The notes beneath the pieces were generated by a model, which saw only the letters and a program-made list of their open reading frames with translations, searched no databases and was not told where the DNA came from. A DNA stretch of 64,000 nucleotides from Arenibacter sp. 6A1 (GTDB lineage: Bacteria > Bacteroidota > Bacteroidia > Flavobacteriales > Flavobacteriaceae). The position numbers and the translations under genes are program-made. The stretch lies in the NCBI RefSeq assembly GCF_012272855.1, contig NZ_JAAXCQ010000007.1, forward strand, positions 124,001 through 188,000. The letters are read 5' to 3'. Positions 54,405 to 63,351 of the stretch are shown piece by piece. The first letter of the stretch is position 1, and each line of letters starts with the position of its first letter.

Positions 54405-56096
54405 TTACTGCCTTATATCTTTAAGTTTCAATTGTAAAGAAACATTCCCCTGCCATTCATTTTCATCGAGGGCAAAAACAGCACTGAAGGGCTGTTCACC
54501 AGTCACTACCTCCAGTTTATTACCCAGGTTAAAACCGATACATCCTATTGGGGGAGTGCCATTTTGGGTAACGGCCATTTTCAGGTGGCTCTCATCTTGC
54601 CCTACCCCCTTGGCATACCCGTTATCTTTAAGGTTTTCTGCCATAAATACCGGAGACGGATTTCCCGGGCCAAAAGGTTCGAACTGTTTAATGATACGCA
54701 ATAATTTTGGAGTCACTTCCTCTAGGCTTATGTTCGCATCGATCACAATTTCTGGTGTCAATAGCTTTGGATCTATGCTTTGGGCAACCACTTCTTCGAA
54801 CTTGGCCTTAAAGGCCTCATAATTCTCCTCTAATAGGGTGAGTCCAGCTGCGTATTTATGTCCTCCAAATTGCTCAATAGTCTCGGCACAACCTTCCAAA
54901 GCTTGGTAAACATCGAAGCCTTTTACCGAACGTGCCGATGCGGCCAATTTCTCCCCGCTTTTAGTAAATACCAAGGTGGGCCTATAATAGGTTTCTATAA
55001 GTCGTGAAGCCACAATTCCGATAACCCCTTTGTGCCAAGTAGCTTTATAAACGACCGAGGTACATCCTTCTTGTTCTTCGTTTTCTTCGATTTGCAATAA
55101 GGCCTCTTGGGCAATTTCTTGGTCTAGGCTTCTTCTATCGGTATTATAATTTTCTATTTCAGCGGCAAATTTTTCGGCCTGTGCCAAATCCGTAACCTTC
55201 AATAAATTCACTGCGTGTTGCCCGTGTTCCATGCGTCCTGCGGCATTAATCCTAGGGGCAATTACAAAGACCACATCGGTGATCGTTAGGGTTTGCTTTT
55301 TTAATTGATTAATAATTGCCTGAAATCCAGTTCTAGGACGACTATTGATCACTTTTAACCCCCAGAAGGCCAACACTCTGTTCTCTCCGGTAATAGGAAC
55401 AATATCGGCACCAATGGCCGTAGCCACTAGATCTAGATATGGGATTAGGTCATCTATAGTTTCCCCATTTCGGCTGCCTAAGGCCTGAATCAGTTTAAAT
55501 CCGACCCCACATCCACAGAGTTCATCATAGGGATAGCTGCAATCTTCCCTTTTGGGGTCTAAGACTGCCACAGCATCTGGAATTTCCTTTCCTGGCCTGT
55601 GGTGATCACAAATAATAAAATCTATTCCTTTTTCCTTGGCATAAGCGACTTTATCAATGGCTTTTATTCCACAATCCAATGCGATGATCAATGAAAACTC
55701 ATTGTCTTCGGCAAAATCTATGCCCTGAAAAGAAACCCCATAGCCTTCCTTATAACGATCTGGAATATACGTAGCTACATTGGGGTAATAGCTTTCCAGA
55801 TACGACGACACTAAGGCTACTGCCGTAGTACCGTCGACATCATAATCTCCATAGACTAAAATATTTTCCCCGCAAGCCATGGCTTGCTCTATCCTAAGCA
55901 CCGCTGCATCCATATCCTTCATTAAAAAAGGATCGTGCAATTGGGACAACTGCGGTCTAAAAAATTGTTTGGCCTCCTCAAAGGTCGTTATTCCTCTTTG
56001 GAGCAACAATTCGGCTACTAAGTACTCTACATTAAGCGCTTTGGCCAATGCATCGACCTGAGCCTGCTCGGATTTTGGTTTTACAGTCCAACGCAT
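54405..56096 (-). CDS. recJ: Single-stranded-DNA-specific exonuclease RecJ
   Basis: 5'-3' exonuclease on single-stranded DNA, used in recombination and mismatch repair. The 563-aa protein has the DHH phosphoesterase motifs VYGDYDVDGTTAVAL (about residues 80-94), the DHH triad ICDHHRPGKEIPDAVAVLDP (core DHHRPGKEIPDAVA) and the DHHA1 segment with FGGHKYAAGL (about 410). The C-terminal OB-like domain is present. It begins 5 bp after the stop of the upstream PNGase F-like gene. Confidence 0.95.
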   Translation of the reverse strand: MRWTVKPKSEQAQVDALAKALNVEYLVAELLLQRGITTFEEAKQFFRPQLSQLHDPFLMKDMDAAVLRIEQAMACGENILVYGDYDVDGTTAVALVSSYLESYYPNVATYIPDRYKEGYGVSFQGIDFAEDNEFSLIIALDCGIKAIDKVAYAKEKGIDFIICDHHRPGKEIPDAVAVLDPKREDCSYPYDELCGCGVGFKLIQALGSRNGETIDDLIPYLDLVATAIGADIVPITGENRVLAFWGLKVINSRPRTGFQAIINQLKKQTLTITDVVFVIAPRINAAGRMEHGQHAVNLLKVTDLAQAEKFAAEIENYNTDRRSLDQEIAQEALLQIEENEEQEGCTSVVYKATWHKGVIGIVASRLIETYYRPTLVFTKSGEKLAASARSVKGFDVYQALEGCAETIEQFGGHKYAAGLTLLEENYEAFKAKFEEVVAQSIDPKLLTPEIVIDANISLEEVTPKLLRIIKQFEPFGPGNPSPVFMAENLKDNGYAKGVGQDESHLKMAVTQNGTPPIGCIGFNLGNKLEVVTGEQPFSAVFALDENEWQGNVSLQLKLKDIRQ

Positions 56097-56101
56097 TGCG
56101 T

Positions 56102-58012
56102 TTATTCTTTTAGCCTGATTCTATTTTTAAATATTTCTTCTCCTTCTACGATCACCTTTAAATAATAGCGCATTTTAGGCAAGTAAGACAGGTCGTAGGT
56201 AAGGATACCCTTCTGAAATCCTATATAAGAATGGGTTTCCACTATTTTAGATTCGTCTTCTTGTTGGGTTATAATCACCTGAACGTCCTTGGCATCGTTG
56301 GCAAAATAATCCAAGATGATAGGACCTTCTGTCCTCGATGGAAACATGGTAATAGAAGGGGTATTATCTAAATGATATTCTGCCGTTGGCTTTACCCTAA
56401 AATCGTATCTAATATGGCTTCCAAAATCAGCGTTAAAATGTTTTATAGCACGTCCTAAAGTGTCCAATATTTTTACATCGCCACGACCATCCTTAGCTTT
56501 GTACCAAAATTCTAGTCCATCGCCGCCCTTGTCCTCAACGGTAAAGGTATAACTCCCTTCTGGCAGTTGTAAGGTGTCCCTATAAACCGTATTTGGCTGT
56601 AGCTCCAAACTGTCCTTTTTAAAGACAATTTCACCTAAGCTATTGGTAACCTTGTACGAGTTCTGACCTGGTTTGTTGTTCGTTTTAAAGTAAATTATAC
56701 TATTTTCTGGTAAAATATTTGGGCGTGTATACTGCGAGCTCTTTTTATTGTCTGCCTTATACCCATCTTTTTTACCGTTTGGATTCTTTAATTCTACATG
56801 AAATGGTACTGTTTCCTTATCACTGTATATTTCTTTAGGCAAGGTTATTAAAGCCATTTCACCATAAGGAATATCTCCTTTCCACTTAAAGGTATTGGTT
56901 TTATCACCTTCTAGACCATACTTCACCACCAAAGATTTAAGGTTTTCACGGCCGTTGTTCTTGATCCTGATTACGGCTAGACTTCCCAAGGGATTTTTTC
57001 TACTAAAAATCTCCTCGGTCGATGGAGAAATAATATCCACTAAGGTAACATCATTGGCAGAATTTATCTTTCCGAATTCCATCACATAGGCCACCAACAA
57101 TTCTTTGGCACTAGGGTTTTCGGTTTCATAGGGCTCCATATCTACATTGACCGAATAGGCTGTTCCTGTTGTAATATCGAATAGTGCCTCATCTGGCTGT
57201 AGTAGGTAACCTGGGCACCAATTTGCCCTGTCGAATATCCAAGTACCCGCTTGCGGATATAAGGGGTTATCGCCACATTCCATCCACAGTTGCTTGGCAT
57301 CTATTACCTTTCCATTGACAAGAATTTCACGGTATTTATCACAAAATTCCCCACAACCATTGGCATCCATCCCATGTCCGGTTTGGAGAATTTTAATTTT
57401 CCCGAAGGTAGCAGCGGCATCTGGCTTTAAATTAACAGGAACCAAATGATTCTCTATCGGATCATTTTTGTCGCCATAATTATAATTCCCATCATATATT
57501 TTATGCACTGCCAAAGGCTCTACCACCGGTTTTCCGTAGGTGATTTCGAAATCTACCGTTACTTTCCACCCTCTGGTTTTATTGTCTTCATACCCTGTAT
57601 GAATATAATCGACTACCAAGCTATCTCTTAGGATAGGACTAAAATCGGTAATATCTACTTTCCAATCGAACCTCCAGTCTTCTTGGAACCTTCCTCCGTA
57701 GGGAGTCAACATTCTGGCTATCTCATAAGAGGTAGAATCGTTTTTGGGGCGTACTTTTATATGGTCTACATAATCCCAGTCTGCACAGCGCATATTGTCT
57801 GGGCATTCGAAAGTAAGGTTCAGTATTATTTCTCGTATTTCCTTGTCCTTCTTAGGAAAAACAGCCCATTCCTTATAACTGTTAGCCCCTAATGCCGGAT
57901 TTGTTACTATGGTTGCTTCTTTATGGGAAACAATATGTTCTTTTTGTTGTGCTTGTAGCTGTTGACCAATAAAAAGTAGGCTGCCAACCAAAAAAAGTGC
58001 TCTTTTAATCAT
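56102..58012 (-). CDS. Peptide-N-glycosidase F-related secreted protein
   Basis: A 636-aa exported protein from the ATG at 58012 (a TTG at 58027 is less likely). A signal peptide ends near residue 20 (LQAQ). The first 330 residues resemble the two-domain PNGase F family, which removes N-glycans from proteins: DNMRCADWDYVDHIKV (about 55-70), WRFDWKVDITDFSP and TGHGMDANGCGEFCDKYREI (core GHGMDANGCGEFCDKY, about 205-220). The rest (about 330-636) holds beta domains and a C-terminal segment like a type IX secretion signal. The enzymatic activity is not proven by these features. Confidence 0.75.
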   Translation of the reverse strand: MIKRALFLVGSLLFIGQQLQAQQKEHIVSHKEATIVTNPALGANSYKEWAVFPKKDKEIREIILNLTFECPDNMRCADWDYVDHIKVRPKNDSTSYEIARMLTPYGGRFQEDWRFDWKVDITDFSPILRDSLVVDYIHTGYEDNKTRGWKVTVDFEITYGKPVVEPLAVHKIYDGNYNYGDKNDPIENHLVPVNLKPDAAATFGKIKILQTGHGMDANGCGEFCDKYREILVNGKVIDAKQLWMECGDNPLYPQAGTWIFDRANWCPGYLLQPDEALFDITTGTAYSVNVDMEPYETENPSAKELLVAYVMEFGKINSANDVTLVDIISPSTEEIFSRKNPLGSLAVIRIKNNGRENLKSLVVKYGLEGDKTNTFKWKGDIPYGEMALITLPKEIYSDKETVPFHVELKNPNGKKDGYKADNKKSSQYTRPNILPENSIIYFKTNNKPGQNSYKVTNSLGEIVFKKDSLELQPNTVYRDTLQLPEGSYTFTVEDKGGDGLEFWYKAKDGRGDVKILDTLGRAIKHFNADFGSHIRYDFRVKPTAEYHLDNTPSITMFPSRTEGPIILDYFANDAKDVQVIITQQEDESKIVETHSYIGFQKGILTYDLSYLPKMRYYLKVIVEGEEIFKNRIRLKE

Positions 58013-58028
58013 TTGTAATTCTTGCAAT

Positions 58029-58448
58029 TTATTTATTAAAGTAAGTTTTGATATCTAAGGCAGCGAATTTCCTAAACATTTCCATCACACCACAGTATTT
58101 TTCAATGGATAGATCAACAGCGCGCTGCAATTTTTTTTCATCTAGGTTAGGCCCCGTAAAGTGGTACTCTATGGTTACCTGATCGTAATATTTAGGATGC
58201 TCGTCGGTAAGATTCGCAATGGTTTCTATTCGAAAATCGGCTACCTCTAGTTTCATTTTTTTGATCAATGATGCCACATCCAAACCGGAGCAGCCTGCCA
58301 AACTGGCCAACATCAGTGCCTTTGGGCGATACCCTTGCCCTTCGCCTCCATCCTCTGGTGCGATATCTATTATAAGGTTATTTCCTGAAGGATTGTTACT
58401 TTCAAAGGCCATGTTTCCCAGCCATTTCGTAGTGATGTGATTTGTCAT
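58029..58448 (-). CDS. OsmC-family protein
   Basis: A 139-aa member of the OsmC/Ohr thiol-peroxidase superfamily, from the ATG at 58448; an upstream in-frame start at 58499 would cover the divergent gene's leader. The peroxidatic Cys lies in LASLAGCSGLDVASL (about residue 50); the second Cys is in EKYCGVMEMF (about 120). Such proteins reduce organic hydroperoxides. It is divergent from an AhpD-like gene, 53 bp apart, and the two may share a promoter region. Confidence 0.88.
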   Translation of the reverse strand: MTNHITTKWLGNMAFESNNPSGNNLIIDIAPEDGGEGQGYRPKALMLASLAGCSGLDVASLIKKMKLEVADFRIETIANLTDEHPKYYDQVTIEYHFTGPNLDEKKLQRAVDLSIEKYCGVMEMFRKFAALDIKTYFNK

Positions 58449-58501
58449 GAGGTGAATTTTTAGTACTTTAATTGTCAAAAATACAATATAAATCTCCAAC
58501 T

Positions 58502-59092
58502 ATGCCCTTAGTAAAACCCTTAGATTCCCAACAGGACGCAGAGACTAAAGAACTGGCTGCATTTTTCAATGAAACATTAGGTTTTTGCCCCAATTCTGTA
58601 CTGACCATGCAGCATCGGCCAGCTATTTCCCAAGCCTTCATTCATTTAAACAAAGCCGTAATGGCCAATGAAGGCAGGGTCACTTCTGCCCTAAAAAGAC
58701 TAATGGCCTGGGTAAGTAGTAATGCTGCTGGTTGCCGTTATTGCCAAGCCCATGCCGTGAGGGCTGCAGCACGTTATGGTGCTTCCCAAGAACAATTAGA
58801 AAACCTATGGGATTACCGAACCCATCCTTCTTTTTCCGAAGCCGAGCGTGCCGCCTTGGATTTTTCATTATTGGCTTCGCAAGTCCCCAACGGAGTAGAT
58901 GACGAATTAAAAGAACGCTTGACCCGGTATTGGGACGAGGGTGAAATTGTGGAAATGTTAGGGGTTATATCGCTCTTTGGATATCTTAACCGATGGAACG
59001 ATTCTATGGGCACCTCCTTAGAAAAAGATGCCATTGAAAGCGGAGAGCAATATTTGGGAAAATACGGATGGGAGCAGGGGAAACACCGATAA
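58502..59092 (+). CDS. Carboxymuconolactone decarboxylase / AhpD-like protein
   Basis: A 196-aa helical protein from the ATG at 58502 (an in-frame TTG at 58472 precedes it). The AhpD-core redox motif is C-R-Y-C in AGCRYCQAHAVRAAARYG (about residues 75-90), with the conserved His two residues later. The family handles peroxides or acts as a decarboxylase; the CxxC-x-x-H arrangement favours the peroxidase-related group. It is divergent from the OsmC gene, which suggests joint oxidative-stress function (inference). Confidence 0.88.
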   Translation: MPLVKPLDSQQDAETKELAAFFNETLGFCPNSVLTMQHRPAISQAFIHLNKAVMANEGRVTSALKRLMAWVSSNAAGCRYCQAHAVRAAARYGASQEQLENLWDYRTHPSFSEAERAALDFSLLASQVPNGVDDELKERLTRYWDEGEIVEMLGVISLFGYLNRWNDSMGTSLEKDAIESGEQYLGKYGWEQGKHR

Positions 59093-59232
59093 TAACTCCG
59101 CTACTACCCTAAACGGCCCTCCTCCTAGTTACTGGGATATGTTAGCACTAAAGCCTTCGTTCCTACATACTTCACTAGCGCTTGGATAATACTTTATATA
59201 AGTAGGTGCAAATTAGCGTAGGGTAGCACACA

Positions 59233-59904
59233 CTATTTTTTACCGGCTACGACGATTACTATTTCTCCTTTTGGAGGTGTTTTGGTAAAATGCGCCAACA
59301 CCTCGGCTGCGGTACCTCTGATGGTTTCCTCGTACATTTTTGATATTTCCCTAGAGACCGATACTTGGCGATCGGCTCCAAAATAGGTGACAAAATGCGA
59401 CAAGGTCTTTACTAATTTATGGGGAGATTCATACAGAATAATTGACCTTGTTTCTTCGGCCAACAGTAAAAAACGGGTCTGTCTCCCTTTTTTTACGGGC
59501 AGAAACCCTTCGAAAACAAACTTATCGTTGGGCAGACCGCTATTGACCAAAGCAGGTACAAAAGCTGTGGCTCCTGGTAAACAATCGACCTCAATTCCGC
59601 TTTCTACACAGGCACGGGTCAATAAAAATCCGGGATCGGAAATGGCAGGAGTACCCGCATCGGAAATCAGGGCGATATTCTCACCGGCCTGAAGTTTCTT
59701 TACTATATTTTCAACGGTTCTGTGTTCGTTGTGCATATGGTGACTTTGCATGGGGGTCCCAATGCTATAATGATGCAACAACTTACCGCTGGTACGCGTA
59801 TCCTCGGCCAAAATAAGATCTACTTCTTTTAGTATTCTTAAAGCGCGCAATGTAATATCTTCTAAATTACCTATTGGTGTAGGCACAATGTAAAGTTTCC
59901 CCAT
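59233..59904 (-). CDS. rsmI: 16S rRNA (cytidine-1402-2'-O)-methyltransferase
   Basis: SAM-dependent ribosomal RNA methyltransferase of the tetrapyrrole-methylase fold. N-terminal MGKLYIVPTPIGNLEDITLR (core PTPIGNLEDIT), then AEDTRTSGKLLHH and IALISDAGTPAISDPG (about residues 78-93) are diagnostic. At 223 aa it is shorter than the 280-aa E. coli protein because the C-terminal extension is missing, which is usual in Flavobacteriia. Confidence 0.93.
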   Translation of the reverse strand: MGKLYIVPTPIGNLEDITLRALRILKEVDLILAEDTRTSGKLLHHYSIGTPMQSHHMHNEHRTVENIVKKLQAGENIALISDAGTPAISDPGFLLTRACVESGIEVDCLPGATAFVPALVNSGLPNDKFVFEGFLPVKKGRQTRFLLLAEETRSIILYESPHKLVKTLSHFVTYFGADRQVSVSREISKMYEETIRGTAAEVLAHFTKTPPKGEIVIVVAGKK

Positions 59905-60032
59905 CTGTTGTTATTAAGGCTGCCCTTATTAAAAAGCAACTTGTACGTAAACTTTTATAAAAAAAAGAGCGCTTTATAAGGTTATCAATAAAAACCTATA
60001 AAGCGCAAAATTACAACTTAGTCCTTACTTAG

Positions 60033-60719
60033 CTACGAAAATTTACGGGCAATAATCCCCATAAAGCGCAATTCGTAGTCTTCTTTGCCCTCCCAATGGT
60101 TATAATCTGGTTTTACCATATTTTCTATAAAAGAAATAGAACGTTCTTCGGTGTCTATTGTTCTTAATTGAGACAAAACCCTATTGTAGTCTTCCATACT
60201 ACCGTTAAAAAGATGTTTTACAAAAGCCAGCCGATCATTAAGGTCTACGGTAATGTCTCGTGGTTGGGATTCTTTAGCGGTCTGTCGAATTTCAGTAATT
60301 GGCGGGGTCGTTACTTCCTTGGGCATAAAGAGATCCTTATCATTTTTCATCAGTTCTGGTTTGGAGGTAAATTGAGAAAGCACCTCTTCTATCGTTGTTG
60401 CATTGGGCATCTCGGAAACCATATCTCGTATCGTATCAATTCCCGGGACAATGATATCTTCTTTATGAGGATTGCTCTCTGGCACAGAAGAATTAGCCTT
60501 TAACACGGAATTTGCCATGCTTTCAAATTTTGAGGCAATGACATTTTTAGGCTTTTTGGCCTCGGTTGTCTTTAAAGATTCTTCTATGTATTTTAACACT
60601 GCTAATTTTTCGTAAAGCTCTTTTGTCGCTTCATATAACGCAGAAATATCATTTAAATTCCTAGACGAAATAATCTCTGTCGATAATTTTCGCAACTCTT
60701 CTTTTAGTCTCTTTTTCAT
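60033..60719 (-). CDS. Conserved hypothetical protein, coiled-coil N-terminus
   Basis: A 228-aa soluble protein of unknown function. The N-terminal 50 residues are charged and helical; residues about 60-160 are low-complexity and likely disordered. The C-terminal 75 residues form a compact block, DLNDRLAFVKHLFNGSMEDY and MVKPDYNHWEGKEDYELRFM (parts quoted), of the type conserved among flavobacterial homologues near tdk and rsmI. Function not inferable. Confidence 0.75.
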   Translation of the reverse strand: MKKRLKEELRKLSTEIISSRNLNDISALYEATKELYEKLAVLKYIEESLKTTEAKKPKNVIASKFESMANSVLKANSSVPESNPHKEDIIVPGIDTIRDMVSEMPNATTIEEVLSQFTSKPELMKNDKDLFMPKEVTTPPITEIRQTAKESQPRDITVDLNDRLAFVKHLFNGSMEDYNRVLSQLRTIDTEERSISFIENMVKPDYNHWEGKEDYELRFMGIIARKFS

Positions 60720-60908
60720 CGGTACATATCTTTTAAAAAAAATGTTTTCAGCAATCCCTCAATCCATCAAATGGTACTTTAACAAATATTGGCATCCCTA
60801 ACCATTAACTTTTGTCTCCAATGATACCACAAGGATTATTTTTTTAATAATTTTATCCCACCTTATATAGAAAAAGGGGAGTAAATTACGTTCGTCTAAA
60901 AATACAAA

Positions 60909-61553
60909 ATGTTTCTCGAAAATACTGTTAACCCTAAAGAACAATTCGGCTGGATCGAAGTTATTTGTGGATCTATGTTCTCTGGTAAAACCGAGGAACT
61001 GATTCGCCGTTTAAAAAGAGCTCAGTTTGCCAAACAAAAAGTTGAGATTTTTAAGCCTATTGTAGACACCAGGTATCACGAATCCATGGTGGTGTCTCAT
61101 GATGCTAACGAAATTCGCTCTACTCCGGTCCCTGCAGCGGCCAATATTAGGCTTTTAGCCGATGGCTGTGATGTGGTCGGGATAGATGAAGCCCAGTTTT
61201 TTGATGACGAAATTGTATCGGTATGTAATGATTTGGCCAATAAAGGAATCCGTGTGGTAGTCGCCGGACTCGATATGGATTTTAAAGGAAACCCTTTTGG
61301 TCCTATGCCCGCCTTGTTGGCTACTGCAGAATATGTTACCAAGGTACATGCCGTTTGCACCCGTACCGGTAACCTTGCCAATTATAGTTTTAGAAAATCC
61401 AATAATGATAATTTGGTGCTTCTAGGAGAAACCGAAGAATACGAACCCCTTAGTCGCGCTGCCTATTACAAAGCCATGTTAAAAGAAAAAGTTAAAAATC
61501 TAGATGTGAAATCAGAAGAGATTATCCATCCTAAAAATGATAAGAATGTCTAA
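60909..61553 (+). CDS. tdk: Thymidine kinase (type II)
   Basis: Phosphorylates thymidine with ATP. The 214-aa protein has the Walker A motif [15 protein letters not shown] (residues 20-34), the Walker B-like DEAQFFDDE (about 93-102) and the lasso region near [20 protein letters not shown]. The four structural zinc Cys of many type II enzymes are absent: CxxC is CTRTG and the later one is EPLSRAAY. Its end overlaps the alanine racemase start by 17 bp, so they form an operon. Confidence 0.94.
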   Translation: MFLENTVNPKEQFGWIEVICGSMFSGKTEELIRRLKRAQFAKQKVEIFKPIVDTRYHESMVVSHDANEIRSTPVPAAANIRLLADGCDVVGIDEAQFFDDEIVSVCNDLANKGIRVVVAGLDMDFKGNPFGPMPALLATAEYVTKVHAVCTRTGNLANYSFRKSNNDNLVLLGETEEYEPLSRAAYYKAMLKEKVKNLDVKSEEIIHPKNDKNV

Positions 61554-62652
61554 TGCCGGGGAAACCGTTCTGGAAATAGATTTAAAAGCCCTGGAACACA
61601 ATTATCAATATTTAAAGACAAAAATAAAATCGAATACCAAATTTCTAGGTGTTGTTAAAGCCTTTGCTTACGGTAGCGATTCCGTAGCCATTGCAAAGAA
61701 ACTAGAAGCCCTTGGAGCAGATTATTTGGCCGTAGCCTATACCTCGGAAGGGGTAACCCTCCGGAGTGCGGGAATTAAAATGCCTATTTTGGTATTACAC
61801 CCACAACAAGTGAGCTTTGCTACCATGATTGAAAATTCATTGGAACCAAGCTTATATTCCCTAGCTATTTTTACGGCCTTTATAGAAACTGCCAACAAGC
61901 TTGGAGCATCAAAGTATCCGATACATTTAAAATTCAATACAGGCCTCAATAGAATAGGGTTCGAAAAAAAAGACATCGACTTTATAGTTGACCATCTTAA
62001 AAAGAACAATGCCCTTGAGCTCAGGTCTATATTCTCGCATTTAGCCGCTTCCGAAGACCTAGAAGAAAAGGATTTTACCCTTCAACAAATTCATAAGTTT
62101 GAAGAAATATCCAAGGATTTAGAAACTAAATTAGGGAATATGCCCATGCGGCACTTGTTAAATACCTCCGGCATTATTAATTATGCCGATGCCCAATACG
62201 ATATGGTGAGAAGCGGTATTGGTATTTACGGGTTTGGCAATGAGGCTTCCGAAGATAAAAAATTACGACCGGTGGCTTCCTTAAAAACCATTATTTCCCA
62301 AATCCATACTATAAATGCCAAGGATACCGTAGGGTATAACAGGGCTTTTACAGCAGAAAAAACTACGGTTACCGCCACACTGCCTTTAGGCCATGCCGAC
62401 GGTCTTGGAAGACAATACGGCAACAAGGCAGGACAGGTATTGGTTCATGGAAAATTGGCCCCCATTATTGGCAATGTGTGTATGGACATGGTTATGATAG
62501 ATATCACAGATATTCCCTGCAAGGAAGGCGACGAGGTAATTGTTTTTGGCAAGGAATATACAGCGGATTGGTTGGCTACTTCTGCCAATACCATTTCCTA
62601 CGAATTGCTTACGGGGATTTCACAACGCGTAAAAAGAACTTATATCGATTAA
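61537..62652 (+). CDS. alr: Alanine racemase
   Basis: Makes D-alanine for peptidoglycan. The 371-aa protein is a fold-type III PLP enzyme; the PLP lysine is K41 in [11 protein letters not shown]. The second catalytic base is the Tyr in [11 protein letters not shown] (about residue 267), and [13 protein letters not shown] (about 310-322) is the conserved dimer-interface block. The start at 61537 overlaps tdk; an ATG at 61546 is also possible. Confidence 0.94.
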   Translation: MIRMSNAGETVLEIDLKALEHNYQYLKTKIKSNTKFLGVVKAFAYGSDSVAIAKKLEALGADYLAVAYTSEGVTLRSAGIKMPILVLHPQQVSFATMIENSLEPSLYSLAIFTAFIETANKLGASKYPIHLKFNTGLNRIGFEKKDIDFIVDHLKKNNALELRSIFSHLAASEDLEEKDFTLQQIHKFEEISKDLETKLGNMPMRHLLNTSGIINYADAQYDMVRSGIGIYGFGNEASEDKKLRPVASLKTIISQIHTINAKDTVGYNRAFTAEKTTVTATLPLGHADGLGRQYGNKAGQVLVHGKLAPIIGNVCMDMVMIDITDIPCKEGDEVIVFGKEYTADWLATSANTISYELLTGISQRVKRTYID

Positions 62653-62739
62653 AAAATGTCTTGGTCTTGGAGTTTAGTGACGCATTGTTTTTTTTACTAA
62701 ATTGGAGAATACCTTAATAACCAATTAAATAAAAAACCT

Positions 62740-63141
62740 ATGTTTAAAGAATTCAAGAATTTTATTATGACCGGTAATGTCATTGATTTGGCAGTTGCGG
62801 TGTTATTGGCAAGTGCCATGGGCTTGGTCGTCAGTGGATTTGTGAATGACATTATGATGCCTATCGTTGGATATTTTACCGGAGGGGTCGATTTCGCGGA
62901 CATGCAATTTGTTCTTTCAGAGGCAGTCATGGCTGCCGATGGCACAGTAGAGAAACCAGAAAGCGCTATCCGATATGGAAAATGGATTAATTCCATTATC
63001 AACTTGGTCATCGTAGGAGCCGTTTTATTTGTCATTGTAAAAGCGTATAACAAAACCAAAAAACCGCCAGAACCAAAGGCTCCCAAAGGTCCAAGCCAAG
63101 AAGAACTATTGACGCAGATAAGGGATTTGTTAAAAAAATAA
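62740..63141 (+). CDS. mscL: Large-conductance mechanosensitive channel
   Basis: Pressure-relief channel protecting against osmotic downshock. The 133-aa protein has the MscL N-terminal helix FKEFKNFIMTGNVIDLAVAV (core MTGNVIDLAVAV), the first pore helix (about residues 16-45), the loop, the second helix (about 85-105) and the charged cytoplasmic helix (QEELLTQIRDLLKK). It is followed by a terminator. Confidence 0.95.
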   Translation: MFKEFKNFIMTGNVIDLAVAVLLASAMGLVVSGFVNDIMMPIVGYFTGGVDFADMQFVLSEAVMAADGTVEKPESAIRYGKWINSIINLVIVGAVLFVIVKAYNKTKKPPEPKAPKGPSQEELLTQIRDLLKK

Positions 63142-63190
63142 TAGCTGTTGCCCCTTATAACAAGATAAGACCAAAAAACGGCTAAACAAA

Positions 63191-63230
63191 AAACCGTCAA
63201 CCATGTTTCCATACAAAGTTGACGGTTTTC
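63191..63230 (+). terminator. Intrinsic terminator of mscL
   Basis: Stem AAAACCGTCAAC / GTTGACGGTTTT with a 15-nt loop followed by a T-rich tract. Confidence 0.75.
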
Positions 63231-63295
63231 TTATGTTTTCAATTGTTATAAAAATAACATTTTGTTATATTTTTATAAAACTATTGTTAATAATC

Positions 63296-63325
63296 TTGTA
63301 TAATGTCTTTTAATCAGTACTTTTG
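63296..63325 (+). promoter_or_regulatory. Consensus Bacteroidota promoter of asd
   Basis: TTG (63296-63298), exactly 19 bp, TACTTTTG (63318-63325). A start near 63332 gives a 20-nt leader before the asd ATG. Confidence 0.75.
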
Positions 63326-63351
63326 CAGCATGAATTTTTAATTTTATTCTA

